From positions 735,785-795,276 of the forward strand of contig NZ_LMLW01000007.1 in the NCBI RefSeq assembly GCF_001422045.1: a stretch of 59,492 nucleotides of DNA, read 5' to 3'. Shown piece after piece: positions 9,442-17,748 of the stretch. Position 1 is the first letter of the stretch, and the number at the start of each line of letters is the position of its first letter. Source of the stretch: Sphingomonas sp. Leaf242. GTDB lineage: Bacteria; Pseudomonadota; Alphaproteobacteria; Sphingomonadales; Sphingomonadaceae. The position numbers were made by a program, and so were the translations under genes. The notes under the pieces are model-generated. The model worked only from the letters and a program-made list of their open reading frames with translations, was not told where the DNA came from and searched no databases.

Positions 9442-9530
9442 CTTTGGCGCGGTAAGCGGCTGACCGTAACGGAACCGTCACGGACGCGATCGGTTTATCG
9501 GGCATCATCCCTTACCGAAGGACAAGCCCT

Positions 9531-9857
9531 ATGTCGTCGATCCCCAACTCCGCCATGCCGCATGCCAAGGTCCATCACGACGACGACCACAAGCCGAAGC
9601 CCGACGCGAAGAAGACCGCAGCGACCAGCGATTGGGTCGAGGACGCGACCGACGCGGCCAAGGCCGGCCTCGCGACGGCCACGGATGCGGTGAAGTCGCA
9701 CCCGAAGACCGCGATCGCGGTCGGCGCGACGGTAATCGCGGGGATCGCGGCGGCGATCGCGGCGCCTGCGTTGCGCGCGAAGGATGCGGCGGAGAAGAAG
9801 GCGCCACCAAAGAAGCCCGAGCCGAAGAAGCCGGCCAAGGCGAAAAAGCCACACTGA
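9531..9857 (+). CDS. Small Lys/Ala-rich protein with one hydrophobic segment
   Basis: A 108-residue protein of unknown function. It has a His/Asp/Lys-rich N-terminus, a hydrophobic Ala/Ile/Val segment at about residues 62-82, and a C-terminal tail of Lys-Pro repeats (KKPEPKKPAKAKKPH). The middle resembles the DUF883/ElaB kind of single-pass, tail-anchored protein, but that link is weak. The basic tail may bind nucleic acid or another polyanion; this is inference. GAAGGA precedes the ATG at 9531. Confidence 0.6.
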   Translation: MSSIPNSAMPHAKVHHDDDHKPKPDAKKTAATSDWVEDATDAAKAGLATATDAVKSHPKTAIAVGATVIAGIAAAIAAPALRAKDAAEKKAPPKKPEPKKPAKAKKPH

Positions 9858-9885
9858 TACAAGCCCACCCGCTCACCCCACTGAG

Positions 9886-9990
9886 CACCACCCCGGCGAA
9901 GGCCGGGGCCCAATTGGGGGACGTCGCTAACTGAGGGCGCGCTTTGTTACCGCAACCTTTCCAATTGGGCCCCGGCCTTCGCCGGGGTGG
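9886..9990. repeat. Inverted pair of REP-like elements (CCCCGGCGAAGGCCGGGG family)
   Basis: Two inverted copies of a roughly 30-base GC-rich unit, starting CACCCCGGCGAAGGCCGGGG and followed by CCCAATTGGG, face each other across about 42 bases. The same family appears at 21244 and 25799. It lies 3' of the small basic protein gene. Confidence 0.85.
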
Positions 9991-10020
9991 AGATCCAACA
10001 CCGGACGGTCTTGCACTTCC

Positions 10021-10077
10021 TTGTTCTCCCGCGAAGGCGGGAGCCCAGTCTGGGCTCCCGCCTTCGCGGGAGAACAA
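10021..10077. repeat. Perfect 27-bp inverted repeat with a 3-base loop
   Basis: Arms 10021-10047 and 10051-10077 are perfectly complementary, with GTC between them. The arms read TTGTTCTCCCGCGAAGGCGG and on. A degraded relative lies at about 25876-25930. It sits between convergent genes (the basic protein and anmK), so it could serve as a bidirectional terminator as well as being a REP-type element. Confidence 0.85.
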
Positions 10078-10100
10078 GCTTTTACACGCTGGTCAGCAAA

Positions 10101-11243
10101 CTAGGCTCGATCCACAACCCCACCAGCCATCGCCATCGGAACCCCCGTCGTCCCAGGAAAGCTGATCGCCAGCCCCTTCAGCGTCCGCACCGCCATATAC
10201 GCAAACCCCTCGGCCTCCAGCGCATCGCCGTTCCACCCGAGCACATCGGTAGGCTCGACCACCAACCCGGTCCGCTCCGCAATCATCGCCAGCATCGTCG
10301 GATTATGCCGACCACCCCCCGCGACCAGCAACCGCACCGGCCGAGCCGGCAAATGCCGCAAAGCCTCAGCCACGGTAGCGGCCGTAAACGCCGTCAAAGT
10401 CGCTGCCCCATCAACAGCGGACAACCCCCGAGCCGGCTGGATCGTAAAATCATTCCGATCGAGCGACTTAGGCGGAGGCGCATCGAAAAACGGGTGATCG
10501 AGCATCGCGGTCAACACCGTCTCGTCCACCCGCCCGGAGGCCGCCAACGCCCCCCCGGCATCATACCGCCCACCAGTCTCCGCCTCGACCCAGCTATCGA
10601 TCAGCCCATTCGCCGGCCCGGTATCGAACGCCACCAGCCCGTCGCGGTCCATCATCTGCGCCCGCTCCGGCGACATCTCGCGCGAATCATGCATGTCGCG
10701 CCCGCCGGGAATGAAGGTGATGTTCCCCACCCCGCCAAGATTCAGCACCGCGACCGGCCCCTCGAGACCCGCCGCCAACGCCGCATGATACACCGGCAGC
10801 AACGGCGCGCCCTGCCCGCCCGCGGCCACATCCGCCGACCGAAAATCCGACACCGTCGTAATCCCGGTAGCGCGCGCGACCGCCGCCCCGTCGCCGATCT
10901 GCCACGTCCAGCGCCGATCCGGCCGATGCGCGATCGTCTGCCCGTGAAAGCCGATCACATCCACGTCCGCCGCCGCAACCCCCGCATCCGCCAGCAGCTT
11001 ATGCACAGCAAACACATGCGCCCGCGTGATCAGCTCACCCGCGGCGACCACCGGCGGACTGGCGCGCGGCTTGTCGAAGGTCAGCGCCATCCGCGTAGCT
11101 TCGGCCAACTGCGCGCGCGCCGCATCCGAATACGGCTCGCCGCGAAACGCGATCGGCCGCACGAACGCCTCGCCGTCGGTCTCGATCAACGCCGCGTCGA
11201 TCCCGTCGAGCGACGTCCCCGACATCAGTCCAATCGCCAGCAT
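10101..11243 (-). CDS. anmK: Anhydro-N-acetylmuramic acid kinase
   Basis: A 380-residue sugar kinase of peptidoglycan recycling. It uses ATP to open and phosphorylate 1,6-anhydro-MurNAc to MurNAc-6-phosphate in the cytoplasm. The N-terminal phosphate-binding motif GLMSGTSLDGID is the family signature; GFHGQTIAH and NLGGVGN are further conserved stretches. I start at the ATG at 11243 because GGAAGG lies just upstream and the signature begins at once; the open frame to 11276 adds 11 residues without a site. It faces rimO across a short divergent gap. Confidence 0.95.
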   Translation of the reverse strand: MLAIGLMSGTSLDGIDAALIETDGEAFVRPIAFRGEPYSDAARAQLAEATRMALTFDKPRASPPVVAAGELITRAHVFAVHKLLADAGVAAADVDVIGFHGQTIAHRPDRRWTWQIGDGAAVARATGITTVSDFRSADVAAGGQGAPLLPVYHAALAAGLEGPVAVLNLGGVGNITFIPGGRDMHDSREMSPERAQMMDRDGLVAFDTGPANGLIDSWVEAETGGRYDAGGALAASGRVDETVLTAMLDHPFFDAPPPKSLDRNDFTIQPARGLSAVDGAATLTAFTAATVAEALRHLPARPVRLLVAGGGRHNPTMLAMIAERTGLVVEPTDVLGWNGDALEAEGFAYMAVRTLKGLAISFPGTTGVPMAMAGGVVDRA

Positions 11244-11337
11244 ATCGGTTCCTTCCCGCGCAATCTCCCCACCCATGGCGGATGCATTTTCCGCCGCCTA
11301 GAAAAAACCGAACTTTGCGCCTATGTGCGCGGGCTTC

Positions 11338-12690
11338 ATGGCAACAACACTCCCCTCCCCGCCGAAGATCGGCATGGTCTCGCTCGGCTGTCCGAAAAAC
11401 CTCGTCGACAGCGAACGGATTCTCACGCAGCTTCGCGGCGACGGCTATCAGATGTCGCCCGATTACGCCGGCGCCGACATCGTTCTCGTCAACACCTGCG
11501 GCTTCCTCGACTCCGCCAAGGAGGAAAGCCTTGAAGCGATCGGCGAAGCCATCGCCGAGAACGGCCGCGTCATCGTCACCGGCTGCATGGGCAAGGAAGC
11601 CGATGCGATCCGCGCGCGCTTCCCGCAGGTGCTCGCGATCACCGGCGCGCACGAATACGAGCAGGTCGTCGGCGCGGTTCACGAGGCTGCCCCGATGCCA
11701 CCGTCCGCGTTCCTCAACCTGATCCCCGACGCCGGCCTGAAGCTGACCCCGCGTCACTACAGCTATCTGAAGATCTCGGAGGGCTGCAACCACCGCTGCT
11801 CGTTCTGCATCATTCCGTCCCTGCGCGGCGACCTCGTCAGCCGCCGCCCCGACGCGATCCTGCGCGAGGCCGAGAAGCTCGTCGAAGCCGGCACCAAGGA
11901 ATTGCTGGTCATCAGCCAGGACACCTCGGCGTACGGCGTCGACCTGCGCCACGCCAGCTGGCCGGTGAAGACCGGCGGCCCGATGGCACGCAACGAGGCC
12001 CGAGACGTCCGCGCGCACATGACGGACCTCTCGCGCGAACTCGGCAAGATCGCGCCGTGGGTCCGCCTCCACTACGTCTACCCGTATCCGCACGTCGACC
12101 ACGTCATCCCGTTGATGGCGGAGGGCCTCGTGCTGCCGTATCTCGACATCCCGTTCCAGCACGCCGCACCGTCAGTGCTGCGCCGAATGAAGCGCCCCGG
12201 CAACGATGCGAAAGTGCTCCAGCGCATCCACAACTGGCGCACCATCGCGCCCGACATCACGATCCGCTCGACGTTCGTCGTCGGCTTCCCCGGCGAGACC
12301 GAGGAGGATTTCCAGTATCTGCTCGACTGGCTCGACGAAGCGCAGCTCGACCGCGTCGGCGCGTTCCGCTTCGAGCCGGTCGAAGGGGCCGCGGCGAACC
12401 TGCTGCCCGACCATGTACCGGAAGAGCTCAAGGAAGAGCGCTACGCCCGCATCATGGAAAAGACCGCGGCAATCTCCGCAGCCAAGTTGCAGGCCAAGAT
12501 CGGCCGCACGCTCGACGTGATCATCGATGCGGTCGACGAGGAAGGCGCAACCGGCCGCTCGAAGGCGGATGCGCCCGAAATCGACGGCGAAGTATTCCTC
12601 CGGGACGCCGGCCACCTGACGGTAGGCGACATCGTCCCGGTCACGATCGAAGACGCCGACGATCACGACCTTTACGGCGTCCCCGCTTAA
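11338..12690 (+). CDS. rimO: Ribosomal protein S12 methylthiotransferase RimO
   Basis: A radical-SAM enzyme that adds a methylthio group to an aspartate of ribosomal protein S12. The N-terminal UPF0004 domain has its three iron-sulfur cysteines in SLGCPKN, VNTCGF and VTGCMGKEA. The radical-SAM cluster motif CNHRCSFC comes next, and the last 65 residues form a TRAM domain. I place the start at 11338 (450 residues); an ATG at 11323 is also possible and neither has a clear binding site. It is transcribed away from anmK. Confidence 0.95.
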   Translation: MATTLPSPPKIGMVSLGCPKNLVDSERILTQLRGDGYQMSPDYAGADIVLVNTCGFLDSAKEESLEAIGEAIAENGRVIVTGCMGKEADAIRARFPQVLAITGAHEYEQVVGAVHEAAPMPPSAFLNLIPDAGLKLTPRHYSYLKISEGCNHRCSFCIIPSLRGDLVSRRPDAILREAEKLVEAGTKELLVISQDTSAYGVDLRHASWPVKTGGPMARNEARDVRAHMTDLSRELGKIAPWVRLHYVYPYPHVDHVIPLMAEGLVLPYLDIPFQHAAPSVLRRMKRPGNDAKVLQRIHNWRTIAPDITIRSTFVVGFPGETEEDFQYLLDWLDEAQLDRVGAFRFEPVEGAAANLLPDHVPEELKEERYARIMEKTAAISAAKLQAKIGRTLDVIIDAVDEEGATGRSKADAPEIDGEVFLRDAGHLTVGDIVPVTIEDADDHDLYGVPA

Positions 12691-12699
12691 ATCCCTCCG

Positions 12700-12797
12700 T
12701 CACCCCGGACTTGTTCCGGGGTCCACCGTTCCGCAAACTCGATAGCATCCGTTACGCGGAACGGTGGATGCCGGAACAAGCCCGGCATGACGGAAAA
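12700..12797. repeat. Inverted REP-like element (CCCCGGACTTGTTCCGGGG family)
   Basis: A left unit beginning CACCCCGGACTTGTTCCGGG with GTCCACCGTTCCGC is mirrored by GCGGAACGGTGGATGCCGG and GAACAAGCCCGGCATGACGG. A second copy of the same pair lies at 15891. It sits between the convergent rimO and small membrane-protein genes. Confidence 0.85.
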
Positions 12798-12798
12798 G

Positions 12799-12945
12799 TC
12801 AGACGACGTTGCGACCGGTGAACAGCTTGATCAGAACGACGATGACCGCGATCACCAGCAGGATGTGGATCAGTCCGCCTGCGACATGGAAGGCGAACCC
12901 AGCCAGCCAGAGGATCAGCAGGATGATGGCGATGGTATACAGCAT
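12799..12945 (-). CDS. Lmo0937-family small membrane protein
   Basis: A 48-residue hydrophobic protein reading MLYTIAIILLILWLAGFAFH at the start and ending in KLFTGRNVV. It has two closely spaced membrane segments. The size, the LLWLLG-like N-terminus and the conserved C-terminal G-R motif match the lmo0937 family of small membrane proteins, which is widespread and has no firm function but is often stress-linked. The ORF is too short for many gene callers. Confidence 0.85.
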   Translation of the reverse strand: MLYTIAIILLILWLAGFAFHVAGGLIHILLVIAVIVVLIKLFTGRNVV

Positions 12946-13109
12946 GGTTGTGTCCCCTAAGACGTAAAATGGCTCCCGGTCGGACGATGAAACGTGCGTG
13001 TAACACGGCGTGTTCCGTCAACATTTCTGCCCTAGCCTAACCCCTTCACCCACCACGGAATAAAAATCACGGCGTTGCGCGCGCACGCCGGTTCTGCTTC
13101 GTTGCGCGC

Positions 13110-14501
13110 ATGATCCTCCGCCTCCTCGCCGTCGCCGCGCTTCTCCCGGCACCCGCCATCGCGCAGTCGCTCACCCCCGCCGAAACCGCGCAGATCGACA
13201 CGCTGGTCACCGGCGCGCTCGGCGATACCGGCGTGCCCTCAGCCTCGATCGCGGTAGTCCGCGGCGGCCGGATCGTGTTCGCCAAGGCCTATGGAAAACC
13301 GTCCGAGGCGATCGCCAAGCCAGACCCGAAACTCCCCTACCAGATCGCCTCGATCTCCAAGCAGTTCACCGCCGCCGCGATCCTGCTGCTCGAGGACGAG
13401 GGCAAGCTCAGCCTTGACGACACCGTCGCCAAGTACATCCTCGGCATCACCGACGGCGACCGCATCACGATCCGCCAGTTGCTCAGCCACACCTCCGGCC
13501 TCCAGGATTACTGGCCGCAGGACTACAGTTTCGCCGCGATGGCCAACCCCGTAACCCCGCAGCAGATCGTCGACCGCTGGGCCAAGAAGCCGCTAGATTT
13601 CGCACCCGGCACGCAGTGGCAATATTCCAACACCGGCTACGTCGTCGCCGGGCTCATCGTGGAGAAGGTCGCGCACCAGCCGCTGCTGAGCTTCCTCCAG
13701 CAGCGCATCTTCAAGCCGCTCGATATCCGCGCGTTCGACCAGGACAAGGCGATCGGCAAGGCCTTCCCGCAAGGCTATGGCCGCTTCGCGCTTGGCCCGG
13801 TCCGCCCCGAGACCCCCAGCGCGGACGGCTGGCTCTACGCCGCCGGCGAACTCTCGATGAGCGCCGAAGACCTCGCCAAATGGGACGTCGCGCGGCTGAA
13901 CCGCACCACACTCCCCGCCGACGACTGGGCCGCGCAGGAAACCCCGGTGAAACTCGCCGACGGATCGAGCAACGGCTACGGCCTCGGCGTCTTCACCGGC
14001 AGCGCGAATGGCCGCCGCTATGTCGAGCACAGCGGCGAAGCGGTCGGCTTCCTGTCCGAGAACACCGTCTACCCCGACGACAAGGCGGCCATCGTCGTCC
14101 TAACCAACAGCTGGTTCAGCGACGCAACAAGCCGCATCGCCGCCGGCGTCGCCAAGATCGTCCTGCCGCCCGCACCTGCCAATGCCGAAGACACCGCCGC
14201 ACTCGCCCGAGCGCGCACGGTCTACGACCAGCTCCGCACCGGCACGCTTGACCGCAAAGGCCTGACCGAGGACGCCAATTACTATTTCAAACCAGTCGCG
14301 CTCGCCGACTACAAGACCAGCCTCGGCGCGCTCGGCGAACCCACCGCGTTCGCACAAACCGGCAAGACCCGCTTGCGCGGCGGCTTCGTCAACCGCACCT
14401 ATCGCATCACCTATCCCGACCGCACGCTCTCGCTCAGCACCTATGCCGAGCCGGGCGCGAACGGCCGATACGAACAACTTTTGGTGGCGCCCACACAATG
14501 A
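13110..14501 (+). CDS. Serine hydrolase of the class C beta-lactamase fold, exported
   Basis: A 463-residue protein with a signal peptide (residues 1-19, ending PAIAQS). The penicillin-binding fold motifs are visible: SISK carries the nucleophilic serine and lysine, YSNTGY is the YxN box, and HSGEAVGF near residue 310 replaces the KTG box. A C-terminal extension of about 100 residues follows. Members act as esterases, peptidases or D-aminopeptidases; true beta-lactamase activity is unlikely. The last four bases overlap the next gene (ATGA), so the two are translationally coupled. Confidence 0.9.
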   Translation: MILRLLAVAALLPAPAIAQSLTPAETAQIDTLVTGALGDTGVPSASIAVVRGGRIVFAKAYGKPSEAIAKPDPKLPYQIASISKQFTAAAILLLEDEGKLSLDDTVAKYILGITDGDRITIRQLLSHTSGLQDYWPQDYSFAAMANPVTPQQIVDRWAKKPLDFAPGTQWQYSNTGYVVAGLIVEKVAHQPLLSFLQQRIFKPLDIRAFDQDKAIGKAFPQGYGRFALGPVRPETPSADGWLYAAGELSMSAEDLAKWDVARLNRTTLPADDWAAQETPVKLADGSSNGYGLGVFTGSANGRRYVEHSGEAVGFLSENTVYPDDKAAIVVLTNSWFSDATSRIAAGVAKIVLPPAPANAEDTAALARARTVYDQLRTGTLDRKGLTEDANYYFKPVALADYKTSLGALGEPTAFAQTGKTRLRGGFVNRTYRITYPDRTLSLSTYAEPGANGRYEQLLVAPTQ

Positions 14502-15886
14502 CCGACTTCGCCTCGATGCTCCAACCTGACCGCGGCCAGCCTGCACGCACGATCCACGTCGTCCACCCCGACGCGTATGAAAGCTGGCTCGCGAGCCAGT
14601 CGCAGCGCATCCGCACGACGATCGCCGCGCACCGCCTGACCGGCAAAGCCGGCGACCGCGCGGTGCTGCCCGGCGAGACCGCGGACGACTGGTCGATGCT
14701 GCTGGTCTGCAACGAAGCGGTGACGTCCCCCTGGCGGATCGCCTCGCTCGGCGCGTCGCTACCCGAGGGTACGTATCGCCTAGCGGAGGGGCCAGTCGGC
14801 GCAGCCGGGCTTGGCTGGATGCTCGCCCAGCACCAGTTCACGCGGTACGTAGAGCCAGATGCGATCGGCGCCCGCGTGCTGCTCACCGAAGACGCCGCCC
14901 ACATCGACCAGACGGTGCGCCTCGCCGAAGCCACCGCGCTCGTCCGCGAACTCGTCAACACCGGCGCGTCCGACATGGGCCCCGCCGACCTCGAGGCCGC
15001 TGCCGAAACGCTCGCCAAACGCCACGGCGCGACCGTCACCACCACGCGCGGCGATGCGCTCGCGACCGGCTACCCGATGATCCACGCGGTCGGCCAAGCC
15101 GCGAGCAAGGACCGTGCGCCGCGGCTAATCGAACTCGAATGGGGCGACCCGTCGCACCCCCGCCTCGCGCTGGTCGGCAAGGGCGTCACCTTCGATACCG
15201 GCGGGCTCGACATCAAGCCGTCCGCCGGCATGCGGCTGATGAAGAAGGACATGGGCGGCGCCGCGCACGCGCTGGCGCTGGCGAGCCTCGTCATGGCCGC
15301 CAAGCTCCCGGTCCGCCTCCACCTTCTGATCCCCGCGGTGGAAAACTCCATTGCCGGCAACGCCTTCCGCCCCGGCGACGTGCTCGCGACGCGCAAGGGC
15401 CTGACCATCGAGAACACCAACACCGATGCGGAAGGTCGCCTTGTCCTTGGCGACGCGCTGACCAAGGCGGGCGAGAGCAATCCCGAACTGATCCTCGACT
15501 TCGCGACCCTCACCGGCGCGGCGCGCGTCGCGCTCGGCCCCGACCTGCCGCCGATGTTCACCGACGAAGAATCGCTCGCGGCGGACCTGCTCGCGGCCGG
15601 ACTGGAACAGAACGACCAGATGTGGCGCCTGCCGCTCTGGAACGGTTACGACGAAATGCTGAAGTCGGACATCGCCGACATGGTCAACGCCCCCGATGGT
15701 GGGTTCGCGGGCGCGATCACCGCCGCGCTCTTCCTCCGCCGGTTCGTGCCCAAGGATACGGCATGGGCACATCTCGACGTGTTCGCCTGGCGGCCGTCCG
15801 CAAAGCCGGGGCGTCCGAAGGGTGGCGAGGCCTATGCGCTCCGTGCCGCCTTCGCGATGTTGGCGAAGCGGTACAGCCGCCCCTGA
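14498..15886 (+). CDS. Leucyl aminopeptidase family (M17) peptidase
   Basis: A 462-residue dizinc aminopeptidase. The metal-binding and catalytic core lies in the C-terminal two thirds: GKGVTFDTGG, then DMGGAAHAL, and the family signature NTDAEGRLVLGDAL. The enzyme removes N-terminal residues from peptides in the cytoplasm. It overlaps the preceding serine hydrolase by four bases, pairing an exported hydrolase with a cytoplasmic peptidase. Compared with PepA, the N-terminal domain is short. Confidence 0.93.
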   Translation: MTDFASMLQPDRGQPARTIHVVHPDAYESWLASQSQRIRTTIAAHRLTGKAGDRAVLPGETADDWSMLLVCNEAVTSPWRIASLGASLPEGTYRLAEGPVGAAGLGWMLAQHQFTRYVEPDAIGARVLLTEDAAHIDQTVRLAEATALVRELVNTGASDMGPADLEAAAETLAKRHGATVTTTRGDALATGYPMIHAVGQAASKDRAPRLIELEWGDPSHPRLALVGKGVTFDTGGLDIKPSAGMRLMKKDMGGAAHALALASLVMAAKLPVRLHLLIPAVENSIAGNAFRPGDVLATRKGLTIENTNTDAEGRLVLGDALTKAGESNPELILDFATLTGAARVALGPDLPPMFTDEESLAADLLAAGLEQNDQMWRLPLWNGYDEMLKSDIADMVNAPDGGFAGAITAALFLRRFVPKDTAWAHLDVFAWRPSAKPGRPKGGEAYALRAAFAMLAKRYSRP

Positions 15887-15890
15887 TCCG

Positions 15891-15986
15891 TCACCCCGGA
15901 CTTGTTCCGGGGTCCACCGTCCCGCAAAATCTCGATACGCGGATTTGCGGCACCGTGGATGCCGGAACGAGCCCGGCATGACGGGA
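15891..15986. repeat. Second copy of the CCCCGGACTTGTTCCGGGG inverted repeat
   Basis: Same architecture as the repeat at 12700: a CCCCGGACTTGTTCCGGGG arm, an AT-containing spacer, and a mirrored GCCGGAACGAGCCCGGCATG arm with a few mismatches. It separates the convergent M17 peptidase and TPR-like genes. Confidence 0.85.
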
Positions 15987-15994
15987 GGGCGACC

Positions 15995-16693
15995 TCACCC
16001 CGTCGCAAACTGCCCGAACGGCAGCAGCTTGTCCGCCAGCGCCTTCGTCGCATTCGCATCGCCAGCCCGCAGCGGCACCAGCACCGCCATCGCCGCCTTG
16101 CGCACATACCCGTCGATCGCGGTCGGCGTAGGCGCCTTGCTCGCCGTCTCGACCAGCGCGCGTCCCCGACCATCGTTCGGGTCCAACTCCAGCCGCAACA
16201 ACCCGGCCAACCCCGCGAACATCGCGCGGTTACCCCCCAACGCCACCGACTTATCCAAAGCCTCGAACCCGGTCGCCTTCTGCGCCCCCGCGACAGCCCG
16301 CCCGACGAACCGCCCGAGCTTGGCGATCACGCCGACGTGCCACGCGCCCAGCGCCGCCTGCGCCTCGGCATTATGCGGATAGCGCGTCACCAGCACCTCA
16401 TATTGTTTCCGCGCGGCGATCGCCTGAGTCCGGTTGCCGAGCAATTTCGCGCGATAGCCGTTTGCCATCGCCTGCATGATCGCCGCCTCGGCATCGTTCG
16501 GCGAGCGGCTCAGCGCCTGCCCCGCCGCCGCCGCCGCCCTATCGATCCGCGCCAGCGCGACGCTGCGATCGCGGTCCACGAACCCGGCCTGCGTCAGCAG
16601 TTCGCGCGGCGTTTCGGCCCGGGCGGGGATCGCAGACACGATCGCACAGACCGCAATCGAGGCGCCAACGCACCCGGGAAACAATCTGGCCAT
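15995..16693 (-). CDS. Exported TPR-like protein of unknown function
   Basis: A 232-residue protein with a signal peptide (cleavage probably after PARAE). The mature part is helical and Ala-rich, with tetratricopeptide-like helices in the middle (ALSRSPNDAEAAIMQAMANG and YPHNAEAQAALGAWHVG). TPR proteins are scaffolds, so a periplasmic partner-binding role is possible, but nothing names the partner. I start at 16693 because the signal peptide begins there; the frame to 16732 adds a second hydrophobic stretch. It is transcribed towards the M17 peptidase. Confidence 0.75.
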   Translation of the reverse strand: MARLFPGCVGASIAVCAIVSAIPARAETPRELLTQAGFVDRDRSVALARIDRAAAAAGQALSRSPNDAEAAIMQAMANGYRAKLLGNRTQAIAARKQYEVLVTRYPHNAEAQAALGAWHVGVIAKLGRFVGRAVAGAQKATGFEALDKSVALGGNRAMFAGLAGLLRLELDPNDGRGRALVETASKAPTPTAIDGYVRKAAMAVLVPLRAGDANATKALADKLLPFGQFATG

Positions 16694-16840
16694 AAAAACC
16701 CTCGCCACCAAAAACAGCATCAAGCCGATCAACGGATCACGTATTAATCATAAGACTATAGGGTTTATAGGGACTTAACGACTTTCGCTGGGAGCGCGCG
16801 GCGCCCACCGTCTACCGCCCGCCGCTTACAGCTCCGTCTT

Positions 16841-17587
16841 CTACAACGAAGCCGCCGCCTCGATAATCGGCACGAACTTCTCCGCGGTCAGGCTTGCCCC
16901 CCCGACCAGCGCGCCATCGACGTTCGGCGTATCGAGGATCGACGCCGCATTCGCCCCCGTCACCGATCCGCCGTACAGGATCCGCACCCCCGCCGCCGCA
17001 TCGCCGATCAGCATCCGCAGTTTCGCACGCGCGATCGCGTGGATCGCCGCGATCTCGTCCAGCGTCGGCGTGCGGCCCGTACCGATCGCCCAGCGCGGCT
17101 CGTACGCCAGGGTGAACCAGCTCCCATCCGCATTGTCCGGCACCGATTTCTCGATCTGCGCCTGCACCACGCGCTCGGCACGGTCGGCGTCGCGCTCGGC
17201 TTCGGTTTCGCCGCAGCACAGGATGACGTGCAGCCCCTGCCGTCGCGCCGCCGCCGCCTTCGCCCAGGCGTCGTGGCTCGTCTCGTGCTGGTCCGCGCGC
17301 CGCTCCGAATGGCCGACGAGCGTGAACGACGCGCCGACCTCCTTGACCATCGCCGCCGAGACACAGCCAGTATGCGCGCCAGAGTCCGCCTCGTGGACGT
17401 CCTCCGCCCCGATCGCCAACCCCGGCACGCGCTCCGATGCGCCGGCGATCAGCGTGAACGGCACCGCGACCGATACGTCGATTCCCGGCGCGGCGCTCGC
17501 CGCCGCCGCGATCGCCTCGAGTTCGACGAGCATCGCCCGCGACCCGTTCATCTTCCAGTTTCCCGCTACCAGCTTGCGCCGCATCAT
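16841..17587 (-). CDS. tpiA: Triosephosphate isomerase
   Basis: A 248-residue TIM-barrel enzyme that interconverts dihydroxyacetone phosphate and glyceraldehyde 3-phosphate in glycolysis. Substrate-binding residues are in GNWKMNG, the catalytic histidine in VGHSERR, the catalytic glutamate in LAYEPRWAIGTG, and the phosphate-binding stretch is YGGSVTGANA. Length is normal for the family. It is divergent from ppiD across about 160 bases, an arrangement common in sphingomonads. Confidence 0.97.
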   Translation of the reverse strand: MMRRKLVAGNWKMNGSRAMLVELEAIAAAASAAPGIDVSVAVPFTLIAGASERVPGLAIGAEDVHEADSGAHTGCVSAAMVKEVGASFTLVGHSERRADQHETSHDAWAKAAAARRQGLHVILCCGETEAERDADRAERVVQAQIEKSVPDNADGSWFTLAYEPRWAIGTGRTPTLDEIAAIHAIARAKLRMLIGDAAAGVRILYGGSVTGANAASILDTPNVDGALVGGASLTAEKFVPIIEAAASL

Positions 17588-17748
17588 GTTCTCCCGAGCA
17601 TTTTGCCCAGCGATAGCGCTGCCGCCAGTCCACGCACAACCCTAAGCGCGCCCATCCCGGCCAGCATCACCTCGACTTGCCCCGACTTGAAGAGCCGCCT
17701 TCGCCCCCGTAAAGCACCCATGTTCCCATCCCTGTCGATCGGCTGTCC

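Noticed and set aside
9987..11534. Open frame of 515 codons on the plus strand
   Set aside because: It lies over anmK and the rimO start and is Arg/Pro/His-rich, so it is a shadow.
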